Notes: generated by a model not told the origin, from the sequence alone. Shown: positions 1 through 7,299, counted from the stretch's first letter. The stretch is 9,009 bases of DNA from JBBTTE01 sp038064375 (GCA_038064375.1 JBBTTF010000003.1:1-9009), one strand, 5' to 3'. Made by a program: numbers and translations.

Positions 1-3000
1 GACATCAGGTGTGGCAGGGCCTTGGAGAGTTAGGATGCCGGTGCCGCCGGAGCCACGGAAAGAAACCGAACCGGTGTTAGAGCTAGAAGTGCCCAGTGTT
101 AGAGAGTTAGTGCCTTGAATTGTCACCGTACCAGTGAAGTTGGCACTCGACGAGATGGTCTGGCCGTTTAGAGTACCGCCAATAGTTGCGTCGTTAGTAA
201 CGGCTAGGGCTGTACCAGCAGCCGAGAAAGTGTTAGCTGCACTAAAGTTATTGGCTTGGCTCAAATATGCAACATTGTTAAGTGTTCCTGATGTGTTAAT
301 GTCTGCGCCATTAAGCTGGAAAGCACCGCCAGTAGTATTAATATTTCCAACTGCGGTAATAGTTGTGCCACCAGAAATTGCACCAGAGGTGGTAACTGAT
401 CCGATATTTACAAGGTTGCCGGTGCTGTCGATGCGCTGCGTACCAGCACCAATACCGGTGTTAATGCCGGTGGTGCCGTTAAGTGTGGTGCCGGTTATGG
501 TGTTACCAGTAGTGATCGTTCCGAAGCCCGAAGCGATGGAGCCAGAGACCAAGGCTCCAGTAGAGGTAATGTTGCCTTGTACGGCTGTTGGCAAAGTCTG
601 TGACAGGCTAGGAACGTTGCTACCGTTAGTTACCAACACGCTGTTGGCTGCTGCTGCTGTCACCTGCAGTGCGCCAGTACCGTTTCCAAAGACAATACCA
701 TCACCTGTAAACGTAGTCGCGCCCGTGCCGCCATTACCGACACTCAAAGTTCCAGTTAGATAAGGGCTGGTGTCGCGGTTGATGCTTGAAGAGCTAAAGA
801 CTCCTCCTGCGCTAGACTGAACGATACCTGCACCTAGACTACTTACGGTTAAGCCACCGCCAATTGTTGTGTCACCATTGTTAGCTACTACAAACCTATC
901 ACTGCCGTTACCCTGAAGTTGCAATAAGTTGCCGCCGCCAGTGTTATTGATGAATATCGAGCTGCCAGAGCCAGCGTCAACTTGGGCGCTGCCAGGCTGC
1001 AACAGGATAGCTACACCACCACCAGACGCACAGCTTATACCGGTGGTACAGATAGTTTGAGTTGCGCCACCACCAGCTGGGAAGATAAAGGTACGGCCAC
1101 CATCAGTAAAGATAATGCTGTCGTTGTCGGCCGAGATATTCAAGTCATCGCCAGCCGTAATATGCTGCAAAGTATTAGTTGAGACCACCCCAGTAAATGT
1201 TGGGTTGCTTACAACGTCTAAGGTGTTGACCGTCAAGCCGCCACCAGATGTACCACTTACCGTGCCTGTTAGATTGCCAGTCCCACTAAAGCTTAGCGCT
1301 GTGTCGCCTTGAGCCGAAGTGTTGGCACCGGACCCATAGATAACACTTAGGGTTGGCGTGCTGCCTACACCGCTGTTACCTGTGGTGTTGAGACCGGTCA
1401 AAGAGCCCAATGACTGCACGTAATCACCAGTCGTGTCAGTACCCAGTATTACAGCTGACGTGCTTAGTACGCCCGCACCATTGGTGTGAACTACGCCCGC
1501 GCTATTCAGTCCGGTAAATGTAATCGTGCCGGAACTTGTAATACCAGAGGCGGCCGTAATCACACCACCGCTGTTAACAGCAAAGCTGCCGCTGTTAATG
1601 TCTAAGCTATTGCCTGCCAACAAACCAGTGGCCGTAACCGTAGCGCCCTGCAAAGCAGCCGTTGTCGTGATGTTGTTACCGGTTGAGATCGCACCAAACC
1701 CAGTATTGATTGAGCCGCTGGCCAAGACACCTGTACCAGTAATGTTGCCCTGTACTGCGCTTGGCAAGGTTTGGCTAAGACTTGGTACGCTGCTGCCATT
1801 GGTCACCAATACGCTGTTAGCTGCGGATGAGGTGACCTGTAGGCTATTACTACCATTACCGAAGACTATTCCGTTCGCAGTAAAGGTAGTGAGGCCCGTA
1901 CCACCATTCGCCACAGTTAGTGCTGTGCTAAGAGTTAATCCAGCGAAGGTTGGTGAAGAAGTGATAGCAATGTCTTGGATGGTGTTAATCGTGCCGCTAC
2001 TAGCTGTGAAGTTAGTGCTATTGAACTGAGCAATACCCTTCTGAGTAGTGCTGGCGTCATCTATGGTGATGGTTCCAGCGCTACCAGTAGCGTTACTGAG
2101 TGATAGAACGCCTGTCTGACCGTCTAGGCTAGTAACACCACCACCAGCACCGCCGGTACAGCTGTTAAAGCTCAGAACACCTGTGCCATCGGTTTGCAGA
2201 CAATCGCCTAGAGCACCAGTTGCAGTCGGCAAGGTCAGTACAACGTTAGAGCCTGTAGCTCCAGACTGAAGCTTGAGCGTGTTGCCATTGCTTGAGTTGT
2301 TGAAGGTAACAGATCCGGTGTTACTACTAGCCGTACCGACAGTCAGACTGTCAGCTCCCTGAATAACAACCGTACCGCTAGAAGTTAGAACCGTACCAGA
2401 TTCGCTTAGAGTTGAGTCGGCAATGGTATTAGCGCCAGTGAACTTGGCTATACGGCCACTTGTACCACCGGGGCTGGTGACACCGCCACCGGATCCTGCA
2501 CAGTTCCCAGCAGTGAGCAAACAAACAGTGTCGCTAGTGCCACCGGCAATGCTTGGAATCTGGATGGTGGCGTTGCCGACACCACTTGGGCTAAGGCCTT
2601 GTAGACTAACTAGCTGGGTGGTGCTGGAGTTAGCGAAGTTGATGATGCCATCAGTGGCTCCAGCTACACCTAGGGTTAGGCCACCTGCTCCTTGGATGTC
2701 TACGGTGCTACTAAATACATTGGCTAGAGTGAAGGTGTTAGCTTGATTCTGGTAGGCTACGTTGCTAAGAGTACCGGCTACGTTAATGCTAGTACCGTTT
2801 AGCTGGATGGCAGCACCACCACCGGTGGCATTGACGATGTTACCTTGGACTGTTGCAGCTGTAGTGATGTTGTTACCGGTAGAGATCGTTCCGAAGCCTG
2901 CGCCAATGTCACCACTGGTTAGGGTGCCAGTTGTGGTGATGTTGGCCTGTACGGCGTTTGGAAGAGTTTGGGCGAGACTTGGTACGCCACTAGGGTCAGT

Positions 3001-6000
3001 GACTAGAACACTGTTGTTAGAGGCTGTTGTTACCTGTAGAGCGCCTGTACCGTTGCCAAAGATGATACCGTTGCTAGCAAAGGTAGTGGCACCTGTACCA
3101 CCGTTGCTGACACTTAGAGTGCCTGTCAGGTAAGGGTTGGTGTCACGGTTGACAGTACTAGAGCTGAGAAGACCACCGGCACTAGATTGAACAATGCCGG
3201 CTCCTAGGGAGCCTAGGGTTACTGAGCCCGTACCGACAGTTAGGGTGTTGGTGCCCGTGACAGACGTGTTGCCGTTGAAACTGACCGCTCCACTACCAGT
3301 TGAGAAAGTTCCGCTGCCAGTTATTGTGGTGTTACCATTGAGGCTGACTGCACCGGAGCCAGTGCTAAATGTGCCCGAACCAGCTTGCGAAACATTACCA
3401 TTGAAGGTGCCGTCTACTGCCGTTAGGTTTCCAGCGCTATCGATGCTAACAACCGTCGTGCCGCCACTAGTCTTGACCTGCAATAAATCACCGCCAACAG
3501 CCGGGGTGACACCGCCTATTATCACAACAGCTGGGGTTGTAGCATTAGCAGCAGCTTCAACATACAAACCTGTCTGAGAAGCACCACCACTGAGTACGCT
3601 AAGTTGTCCGTTATTCGTTGTGGTGTTTACACCAACGAAAGAACCGTCATCATAAATAACAGATGGGCTAATGTTTTGAGCGGCAGTAAACTTAGCGATG
3701 TAATTAGCACTACCACCACTGGCAGTTACGCTGTTTCCAGAGCCAACACAGTTCCCAGCAGTGAGCAAACAAACAGTGTCGCTAGTGCCACCGGCAATGC
3801 TTGGAATCTGGATGGTGGCGTTGCCGACACCACTTGGGCTAAGGCCTTGTAGACTAACTAGCTGGGTGGTGCTGGAGTTAGCGAAGTTGATGATGCCATC
3901 AGTGGCTCCAGCTACACCTAGGGTTAGGCCACCTGCTCCTTGGATGTCTACGGTGCTACTAAATACATTGGCTAGAGTGAAGGTGTTAGCTTGATTCTGG
4001 TAGGCTACGTTGCTAAGAGTACCGGCTACGTTAATGCTAGTACCGTTTAGCTGGATGGCAGCACCACCACCGGTGGCATTGACGATGTTACCTTGGACTG
4101 TTGCAGCTGTAGTGATGTTGTTACCGGTAGAGATCGTTCCGAAGCCTGCGCCAATGTCACCACTGGTTAGGGTGCCAGTTGTGGTGATGTTGGCCTGTAC
4201 GGCGTTTGGAAGAGTTTGGGCGAGACTTGGTACGCCACTAGGGTCAGTGACTAGAACACTGTTGTTAGAGGCTGTTGTTACCTGTAGAGCGCCTGTACCG
4301 TTGCCAAAGATGATACCGTTGCTAGCAAAGGTAGTGGCACCTGTACCACCGTTGCTGACACTTAGAGTGCCTGTCAGGTAAGGGTTGGTGTCACGGTTGA
4401 CAGTACTAGAGCTGAGAAGACCACCGGCACTAGATTGAACAATGCCGGCTCCTAGGGAGCCTAGGGTTACTGAGCCCGCGATAGTTGTGTCGCCGTTGTT
4501 GGCGACTACAAACTGATCTACGCCTGAACCTTGTAGCTGCAGCAAGTTGCCACCACCAGTGTTGTTGAAGAATATTGAGCTGCCTACGCCGTTATCAACT
4601 TGAGCAGTAGTTGGCTGCAAAAGAACGGCTACACCACCACCAGATGCACAACTAATACCAGTAGTACAGATAGTCTGAGTAGCGCCGCCGCCTATTGGGA
4701 AGATAAAGGTTCGGCCACCATCAGTGAAGATTATGCTGTCATTGCCGGCAACGATGTTTAGGTCATTTCCGTTGGCGGAGTGCTGAACCGTATCTGTTGT
4801 GACAGCACCTGAGAAACTACCAGCCACGGCAGTTAGGTTACCGCTACTGTCGACCGTTACTAGAGCCAGCCCAGTGGTATCTTGTAGCTGCAAAAGATCA
4901 CCACCAGCAGCTGGGGTTGGGCCACCTCTCACCACTAAGGCTGGGGCTGTAGCACTAGTAGCCGCTTCAACAAACAGAGCCGTTTGAGCCGCACCACTAC
5001 TGAGTACGGTCAGTTGTCCGTTATTCGTTGTGGTGTTTACACCAACGAAGGAACCATCATCAAATAACTGGGAGTTAGTGATCTGATTACCGCCTGCATT
5101 GTTGTATTTTGTGATGTAGTTCTGAATTCCACCAGTGGTGGTAGCGCCACCGCCAGAGCCGGCACAGTTGCCTGCGCTCAACAAACAAACAACATCTGTA
5201 CTTCCTCCGGCTATGCTTGGGATCTGAATAATTGCGTTACCCACACCAGTTGGGTTAAGGCCTTGGACTGTGACTAGTCTACTACTGAGCGCATTGGCCA
5301 GATTCAAGCTGCCGTCTGTAGCGCCGGCCGTTCCAACGGTTAGAGCATTGCCAACAGAGGCATCATTGGTGACTACGAGCGCTGTACCAGCACCCGAAAA
5401 TGTATTAGTGTCGGTGAATGTTTGGTTCTGAGTGAGATAGGCTACGTTGCTAAGGGTGCCTGAAACATTGATGTCGATTCCACCCAGCTGGATTGCCGCG
5501 CCAACACCACTGGCATTAACGGTATTACCCTGTAAAGCAGCCGTTGTTGTAATAGTGTTCGATGTGCTTATTGTGCCGAATCCAGAGGCAATGCTACCAG
5601 TTGTCAGAATTCCTGTTGTGATAATGTTGCTCTGGACCACTGTTGGCAATGCTTGCGCCAAGTTTGGTATGCCTGAGCTGTCTGTTACGAGAACGCTCTC
5701 GCTCGCAGCTGTAGTTACCTGTAGTGCTCCCGTACCATTACCGAAGATAATACCGTTAGTAGCAAAGGTATTAGCGCCCGTACCACCATTCGCAACGCTA
5801 AGAGTGCCAGTTAGGTAAGGGCTGGCATCTCGATCAATCGAGCCAGAACTGAGCACGCCACCAGCACTTGATTGAACCAAACCAGCGCTCAGAGAACCCA
5901 GCGTAACCGCACCGGCTATAGTAGTGTCGCCGTTGTTGGCCACTACAAATCTGTCACCGCCAGCACCTTGGAGCTGAATGATATTACCGCCGCCGGTGTT

Positions 6001-7038
6001 ATTGATAAATATTGAAGGGCCTGCGCCAGTGTCGGTCTGAACCGCAGTTGGCTGCAAGATTACGCCAACGCCACTACCGGAAACACAAGTCACGCCAGTG
6101 GTACAGATAGTCTGGGTAGCACCGCCGCCGGCTGGGAACAAGAAGGTTCTACCACCGTCAGTAAACACTATGCTGTCATTGCCTGCTGAGACGCTAAGAT
6201 TGTTGCCTGGACCGCTGTTCTGCAGTGTATTACTGGTAATTGATCCTGTGACAGTCAGTGAACCACCAGCCAACAGTGATGTACCAGATTGGCTCAAGAT
6301 GGAGTCGCCAATCGCCTGCCCACCTGTAAAGAGTGCTATCTGGCCAATTGCGCCCGTACCGACAACCGAATTACTGCTGATCGTGTAGTTACCACTACCA
6401 TCTTGCGATATAACAACATTGGAGCTAGCCGAGGTTAGACTAGCCACCCCTGTACTAGATAGCTGGAGTTGACCATTGGTAATCTGAAGACCGCCACCAA
6501 CGCTAATAACTCCTGCAGCACCGCCAATAGAAGTAACATGCTGAGGAATAACTGTCGGCGCCAAACTGACAAACTGACTTCCGTTGTAGTAGTACGGAGC
6601 ATTGGTGGCCTTGTCGTAGTAGATTTGACCTGAGGTAGGGCTTGCTGGAGCGGTGCTTGGTGACAAGACTAAGGTGTTACTAACCTTAAGCTGGCCATTG
6701 ACCGCAAGGTGACCTGCCTCACCGATTTGTAGCTGTTCCCCACCCTTAACGTCTTGTAGGGGCAAAGAAGTTACAGCGTAGTTATTAACCTTGTCGAGGC
6801 TCTTGGCTTGCTTGGCACGGGCCGCGTTGGAAAGCATCCATCCACCCAGAGCCATCAGAGCAATCATCAGGATCGTAATACCAGTGATCGTGAAAGCTGA
6901 TTTGTTAAAACGGAAAACAGGTGTTTTGGTCTTGGCTTTCTTGGCTGCAGCGGCGGCATCAGCCGGCGTAGTTTCTAGACTCGCGGCACTACCAGCCCCG
7001 TCAAAGCTCTCATCTAAGCTGTTATCTGCCTGTTCCAT
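1..7038 (-). CDS. Giant repetitive membrane-anchored surface protein, tail-fibre/adhesin-like (partial, C-terminus outside window)
   Basis: The frame is open from ATG at 7036-7038 to the window edge (2346 codons, no stop). An in-frame TAA two codons upstream (7042-7044) makes this the first possible ATG. Residues 1-46 are a presumed cytoplasmic tail, acidic at first and then basic (KKAKTK). Residues 48-70 are hydrophobic (TITGITILMIALMALGGWML), followed by SNAARAKQAK, so this is either a type II anchor or a long signal peptide. Around 132-155 lies SGQIYYDKATNAPYYYNGS, a phrase typical of phage-type tail-fibre heads. The remainder is Gly/Thr/Ser/Asn/Val-rich beta-type repeat: NGGTG blocks, TDGGRTF blocks, paired cysteines, and IAKF...DDGSFVGV motifs. 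Such proteins in Patescibacteria and in phage-like fibres are thought to form long trimeric or beta-solenoid surface structures. Role in adhesion or as a surface layer is inference. No catalytic domain is visible; a C-terminal chaperone or anchor domain may lie beyond position 1. No convincing Shine-Dalgarno precedes the start. Confidence 0.93.
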   Translation of the reverse strand, partial: MEQADNSLDESFDGAGSAASLETTPADAAAAAKKAKTKTPVFRFNKSAFTITGITILMIALMALGGWMLSNAARAKQAKSLDKVNNYAVTSLPLQDVKGGEQLQIGEAGHLAVNGQLKVSNTLVLSPSTAPASPTSGQIYYDKATNAPYYYNGSQFVSLAPTVIPQHVTSIGGAAGVISVGGGLQITNGQLQLSSTGVASLTSASSNVVISQDGSGNYTISSNSVVGTGAIGQIALFTGGQAIGDSILSQSGTSLLAGGSLTVTGSITSNTLQNSGPGNNLSVSAGNDSIVFTDGGRTFLFPAGGGATQTICTTGVTCVSGSGVGVILQPTAVQTDTGAGPSIFINNTGGGNIIQLQGAGGDRFVVANNGDTTIAGAVTLGSLSAGLVQSSAGGVLSSGSIDRDASPYLTGTLSVANGGTGANTFATNGIIFGNGTGALQVTTAASESVLVTDSSGIPNLAQALPTVVQSNIITTGILTTGSIASGFGTISTSNTITTTAALQGNTVNASGVGAAIQLGGIDINVSGTLSNVAYLTQNQTFTDTNTFSGAGTALVVTNDASVGNALTVGTAGATDGSLNLANALSSRLVTVQGLNPTGVGNAIIQIPSIAGGSTDVVCLLSAGNCAGSGGGATTTGGIQNYITKYNNAGGNQITNSQLFDDGSFVGVNTTTNNGQLTVLSSGAAQTALFVEAATSATAPALVVRGGPTPAAGGDLLQLQDTTGLALVTVDSSGNLTAVAGSFSGAVTTDTVQHSANGNDLNIVAGNDSIIFTDGGRTFIFPIGGGATQTICTTGISCASGGGVAVLLQPTTAQVDNGVGSSIFFNNTGGGNLLQLQGSGVDQFVVANNGDTTIAGSVTLGSLGAGIVQSSAGGLLSSSTVNRDTNPYLTGTLSVSNGGTGATTFASNGIIFGNGTGALQVTTASNNSVLVTDPSGVPSLAQTLPNAVQANITTTGTLTSGDIGAGFGTISTGNNITTAATVQGNIVNATGGGAAIQLNGTSINVAGTLSNVAYQNQANTFTLANVFSSTVDIQGAGGLTLGVAGATDGIINFANSSTTQLVSLQGLSPSGVGNATIQIPSIAGGTSDTVCLLTAGNCVGSGNSVTASGGSANYIAKFTAAQNISPSVIYDDGSFVGVNTTTNNGQLSVLSGGASQTGLYVEAAANATTPAVVIIGGVTPAVGGDLLQVKTSGGTTVVSIDSAGNLTAVDGTFNGNVSQAGSGTFSTGSGAVSLNGNTTITGSGTFSTGSGAVSFNGNTSVTGTNTLTVGTGSVTLGSLGAGIVQSSAGGLLSSSTVNRDTNPYLTGTLSVSNGGTGATTFASNGIIFGNGTGALQVTTASNNSVLVTDPSGVPSLAQTLPNAVQANITTTGTLTSGDIGAGFGTISTGNNITTAATVQGNIVNATGGGAAIQLNGTSINVAGTLSNVAYQNQANTFTLANVFSSTVDIQGAGGLTLGVAGATDGIINFANSSTTQLVSLQGLSPSGVGNATIQIPSIAGGTSDTVCLLTAGNCAGSGGGVTSPGGTSGRIAKFTGANTIADSTLSESGTVLTSSGTVVIQGADSLTVGTASSNTGSVTFNNSSNGNTLKLQSGATGSNVVLTLPTATGALGDCLQTDGTGVLSFNSCTGGAGGGVTSLDGQTGVLSLSNATGSAGTITIDDASTTQKGIAQFNSTNFTASSGTINTIQDIAITSSPTFAGLTLSTALTVANGGTGLTTFTANGIVFGNGSNSLQVTSSAANSVLVTNGSSVPSLSQTLPSAVQGNITGTGVLASGSINTGFGAISTGNNITTTAALQGATVTATGLLAGNSLDINSGSFAVNSGGVITAASGITSSGTITFTGLNSAGVVHTNGAGVLSTSAVILGTDTTGDYVQSLGSLTGLNTTGNSGVGSTPTLSVIYGSGANTSAQGDTALSFSGTGNLTGTVSGTSGGGLTVNTLDVVSNPTFTGVVSTNTLQHITAGDDLNISADNDSIIFTDGGRTFIFPAGGGATQTICTTGISCASGGGVAILLQPGSAQVDAGSGSSIFINNTGGGNLLQLQGNGSDRFVVANNGDTTIGGGLTVSSLGAGIVQSSAGGVFSSSSINRDTSPYLTGTLSVGNGGTGATTFTGDGIVFGNGTGALQVTAAAANSVLVTNGSNVPSLSQTLPTAVQGNITSTGALVSGSIASGFGTITTGNTITGTTLNGTTGINTGIGAGTQRIDSTGNLVNIGSVTTSGAISGGTTITAVGNINTTGGAFQLNGADINTSGTLNNVAYLSQANNFSAANTFSAAGTALAVTNDATIGGTLNGQTISSSANFTGTVTIQGTNSLTLGTSSSNTGSVSFRGSGGTGILTLQGPATPDV
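2499..3230 (-). repeat. Exact 732-bp direct repeat, copy A (in frame, inside the giant gene)
   Basis: Aligned by eye, this segment is identical base for base to 3747-4478, at an offset of 1248 bp. The first mismatches are at 2498/3746 (g versus a) and 3231/4479 (t versus c). Its length is 244 codons, so both copies keep the reading frame. It runs from the GSVTLGSLGAG start of an NGGTG block to the CLLTAGNC motif. The neighbouring related blocks are clearly diverged in DNA, so this identity points to a recent duplication or gene conversion, or to an assembly artefact. Confidence 0.97.
3253..3378 (-). repeat. Tandem 21-residue repeat, two units
   Basis: Unit 1 (3316-3378) and unit 2 (3253-3315) both encode SGTFSTGSGAVS, then L or F, then NGNT, ending TITG or SVTG. 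The units are 63 bp each and match at most residues but differ at many synonymous positions, so this expansion is older than the 732-bp duplication. It takes the place of a TDGGRTF block before the NGGTG block at 2866-3213. Its short period suggests one rung of a beta-solenoid, which is inference. Confidence 0.85.
3747..4478 (-). repeat. Exact 732-bp direct repeat, copy B (in frame, inside the giant gene)
   Basis: This is the second copy of the exact duplication, separated from copy A by 516 bp (172 codons). It is preceded on the protein by the 90-residue TDGGRTF block, as the diverged copies at 5551-5898 and 496-843 also are. Copy A is instead preceded by a 21-residue tandem repeat. By that context copy B sits in the canonical module order. 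Recombination between the copies would delete or add 1248 bp (416 codons) without shifting the frame. Confidence 0.97.
6829..6897 (-). other. N-terminal transmembrane anchor of the giant protein
   Basis: Residues 48-70 of the giant protein form one uninterrupted hydrophobic stretch rich in Ile, Leu, Met and Ala. The flank before it is basic (KKAKTK and FRFNK) and the flank after it is SNAARAKQAK. The basic N-side fits an N-in orientation, which would place the repeats outside the cell. ARA at about residues 73-75 could be a signal peptidase I site, in which case the segment would be a cleaved signal peptide preceded by an unusually long cytoplasmic tail. Confidence 0.8.
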
Positions 7039-7088
7039 CTGTTATTTATCTTTGTTTCCGCGCTCACGACGCTTTTATCCGTAATTCT

Positions 7089-7117
7089 ATTGTATCTTCC
7101 CTGTTATGCTTCTGCAA
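7089..7117 (-). promoter_or_regulatory. Likely promoter of the giant gene
   Basis: On the minus strand TTGCAG (7112-7117) and TACAAT (7089-7094) are separated by 17 bp. This matches 3 of 6 positions of the -35 and 5 of 6 of the -10 sigma-70 consensus. Transcription would begin near 7082 and give a 5' leader of about 44 nt. The leader has no clear Shine-Dalgarno: the bases before ATG are A-rich and end AAATAACAG. Phased A-tracts lie just upstream of the -35. Confidence 0.55.
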
Positions 7118-7130
7118 GCAGATTGAACAC

Positions 7131-7147
7131 TTTTTTTGTTCTTTTTT
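7131..7147 (-). promoter_or_regulatory. Two phased A-tracts upstream of the promoter (UP-element-like)
   Basis: The minus strand carries A6 (7142-7147) and A7 (7131-7137), with centres about 10.5 bp apart, ending 13 bp before the proposed -35. Helically phased A-tracts bend DNA and can bind the alpha subunit of RNA polymerase, which fits high expression of a surface protein. The function is inferred from position and composition only. Confidence 0.45.
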
Positions 7148-7148
7148 G

Positions 7149-7168
7149 TCACCTATCCACCCCTGTTA
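7149..7168 (-). repeat. 20-bp direct repeat, copy 1 (candidate operator)
   Basis: The plus strand reads TCACCTATCCACCCCTGTTA. It matches 7181-7200 at 18 of 20 positions. It lies about 32 bp upstream of the proposed -35 of the giant gene, beyond the A-tracts, where an activator would typically bind. Confidence 0.6.
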
Positions 7169-7180
7169 CGGCAAAAACAA

Positions 7181-7200
7181 TCACCTACCCACCCCTGTAA
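7181..7200 (-). repeat. 20-bp direct repeat, copy 2 (candidate operator)
   Basis: The plus strand reads TCACCTACCCACCCCTGTAA. Its start is 32 bp from copy 1, close to three helical turns, so a protein bound to both would sit on one face of the DNA. The surrounding sequence is not repeated. The GC-rich core (CCACCCCTGT) stands out in an AT-rich intergenic region. Confidence 0.6.
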
Positions 7201-7219
7201 AATCTGTGTATAACTTTAA

Positions 7220-7241
7220 GCGGTTCTATATATTACACCGC
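7220..7241. other. Small inverted repeat in the intergenic region
   Basis: GCGGT (7220-7224) and ACCGC (7237-7241) form a 5-bp stem around a 12-base AT-rich loop. No T-run follows on either strand, so it is not a standard terminator. It could be an operator half-site pair or chance. Confidence 0.3.
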
Positions 7242-7285
7242 AAATGGGGCTCAAAAAGACCCTAAAAACCAAAAACTTGACAGGA

Positions 7286-7299
7286 CTTACCGAAGTAAG
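7286..7299 (-). terminator. UUCG-tetraloop hairpin at the end of the 273-residue gene (possible weak terminator)
   Basis: The minus strand reads CTTAC-TTCG-GTAAG, a perfect 5-bp stem closed by the very stable cUUCGg tetraloop. The stop codon TAA (7287-7289) lies in the 3' arm. Three separate T5 runs follow on the minus strand (7271-7275, 7264-7268 and 7253-7257), but the first begins 10 bases after the stem. It could be a weak terminator, an RNA 3'-end stabiliser, or chance. Confidence 0.35.

Larger units (their letters stand above)
496..5898 (-). repeat. Five copies of a 116-residue NGGTG block (super-repeat marker)
   Basis: Full copies of 348 bp lie at 5551-5898, 4114-4461, 2866-3213 and 496-843. 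A fifth copy at about 1669-1932 lacks the first part. The block reads from GSLxAGxVQSSAGG through YLTGTLSVxNGGTG and NGIxFGNGTGALQVT to LVTxxSxxPxLxQ and GFGxIxTxNxI. The NGGTG codons start at 5776, 4339, 3091, 1894 and 721, giving periods of 479, 416, 399 and 391 codons. Two copies lie inside the exact 732-bp duplication; the others are diverged in DNA but well conserved in protein. NGGTGA-type motifs are common in phage tail fibres and related bacterial surface proteins. Confidence 0.92.
856..6180 (-). repeat. Three copies of a 90-residue TDGGRTF block with a Cys pair
   Basis: Copies of exactly 270 bp lie at 5911-6180, 4474-4743 and 856-1125. Each begins NDSIxFTDGGRTFxFP and continues with GGGATQTICTTG. 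Then come a second cysteine six residues after the first, a LLQP or ILQP phrase, SIFxNNTGGGN, LQLQG, and FVVANNGDTTI at the end. Each copy leads directly into a 116-residue NGGTG block. The copies at 2866-3213 and 1669-1932 of the NGGTG block lack this partner and carry other sequence instead. The conserved Cys pair (C-x5-C) suggests a small disulfide loop outside the membrane. Confidence 0.9.
2395..6354 (-). repeat. Recurrent I-x-KF ... DS/NS ... DDGSFVGVNTT fibre motif (four occurrences)
   Basis: Near 6260-6354 the protein reads GQIALFTGGQAIGDSILSQSG. Near 5020-5130 it reads NYITKYNNAGGNQITNSQLF followed by DDGSFVGVNTT. Near 3595-3715 it reads NYIAKFTAAQNISPSVIYDDG followed by SFVGVNTT. Near 2395-2460 it reads GRIAKFTGANTIADSTLSESG. 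This matches the pattern of a short Ile-Lys-Phe strand, a turn, a Ser, and a Gly-rich strand seen in many tail-fibre and adhesin shafts. It marks module borders, coming shortly after the paired-cysteine CLLxAGNC motif in three of the four cases. Confidence 0.75.

Noticed and set aside
1602..1799. Minus-strand 65-codon reading frame
   Set aside because: It lies out of frame inside the giant gene, which is on the same strand, and has no start signal of its own.
2499..4478. Long direct repeats considered as a composite mobile element or CRISPR-like array
   Set aside because: The repeats are coding and in frame, with no transposase, terminal inverted repeats, target duplication or short regularly spaced repeats with unique spacers.
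134..7084. Many plus-strand reading frames (for example 134-763, 1526-2029, 2762-3133, 3194-3577, 4010-4381, 5447-5818 and 6791-7084)
   Set aside because: All lie antisense to the giant minus-strand gene. Their Pro/Val/Leu/Ala-rich composition is what results from reading its Gly/Thr/Asn/Ser codons on the other strand. Two of them are identical only because they lie in the exact duplication.
7205..7213. DnaA box match (TTATACACA on the minus strand)
   Set aside because: It fits the TTATNCACA consensus, but it is a single box. The only other similar site (CTATCCACC, 7153-7161) falls inside the 20-bp direct repeat. There is no dnaA/dnaN context, so there is no support for an origin.
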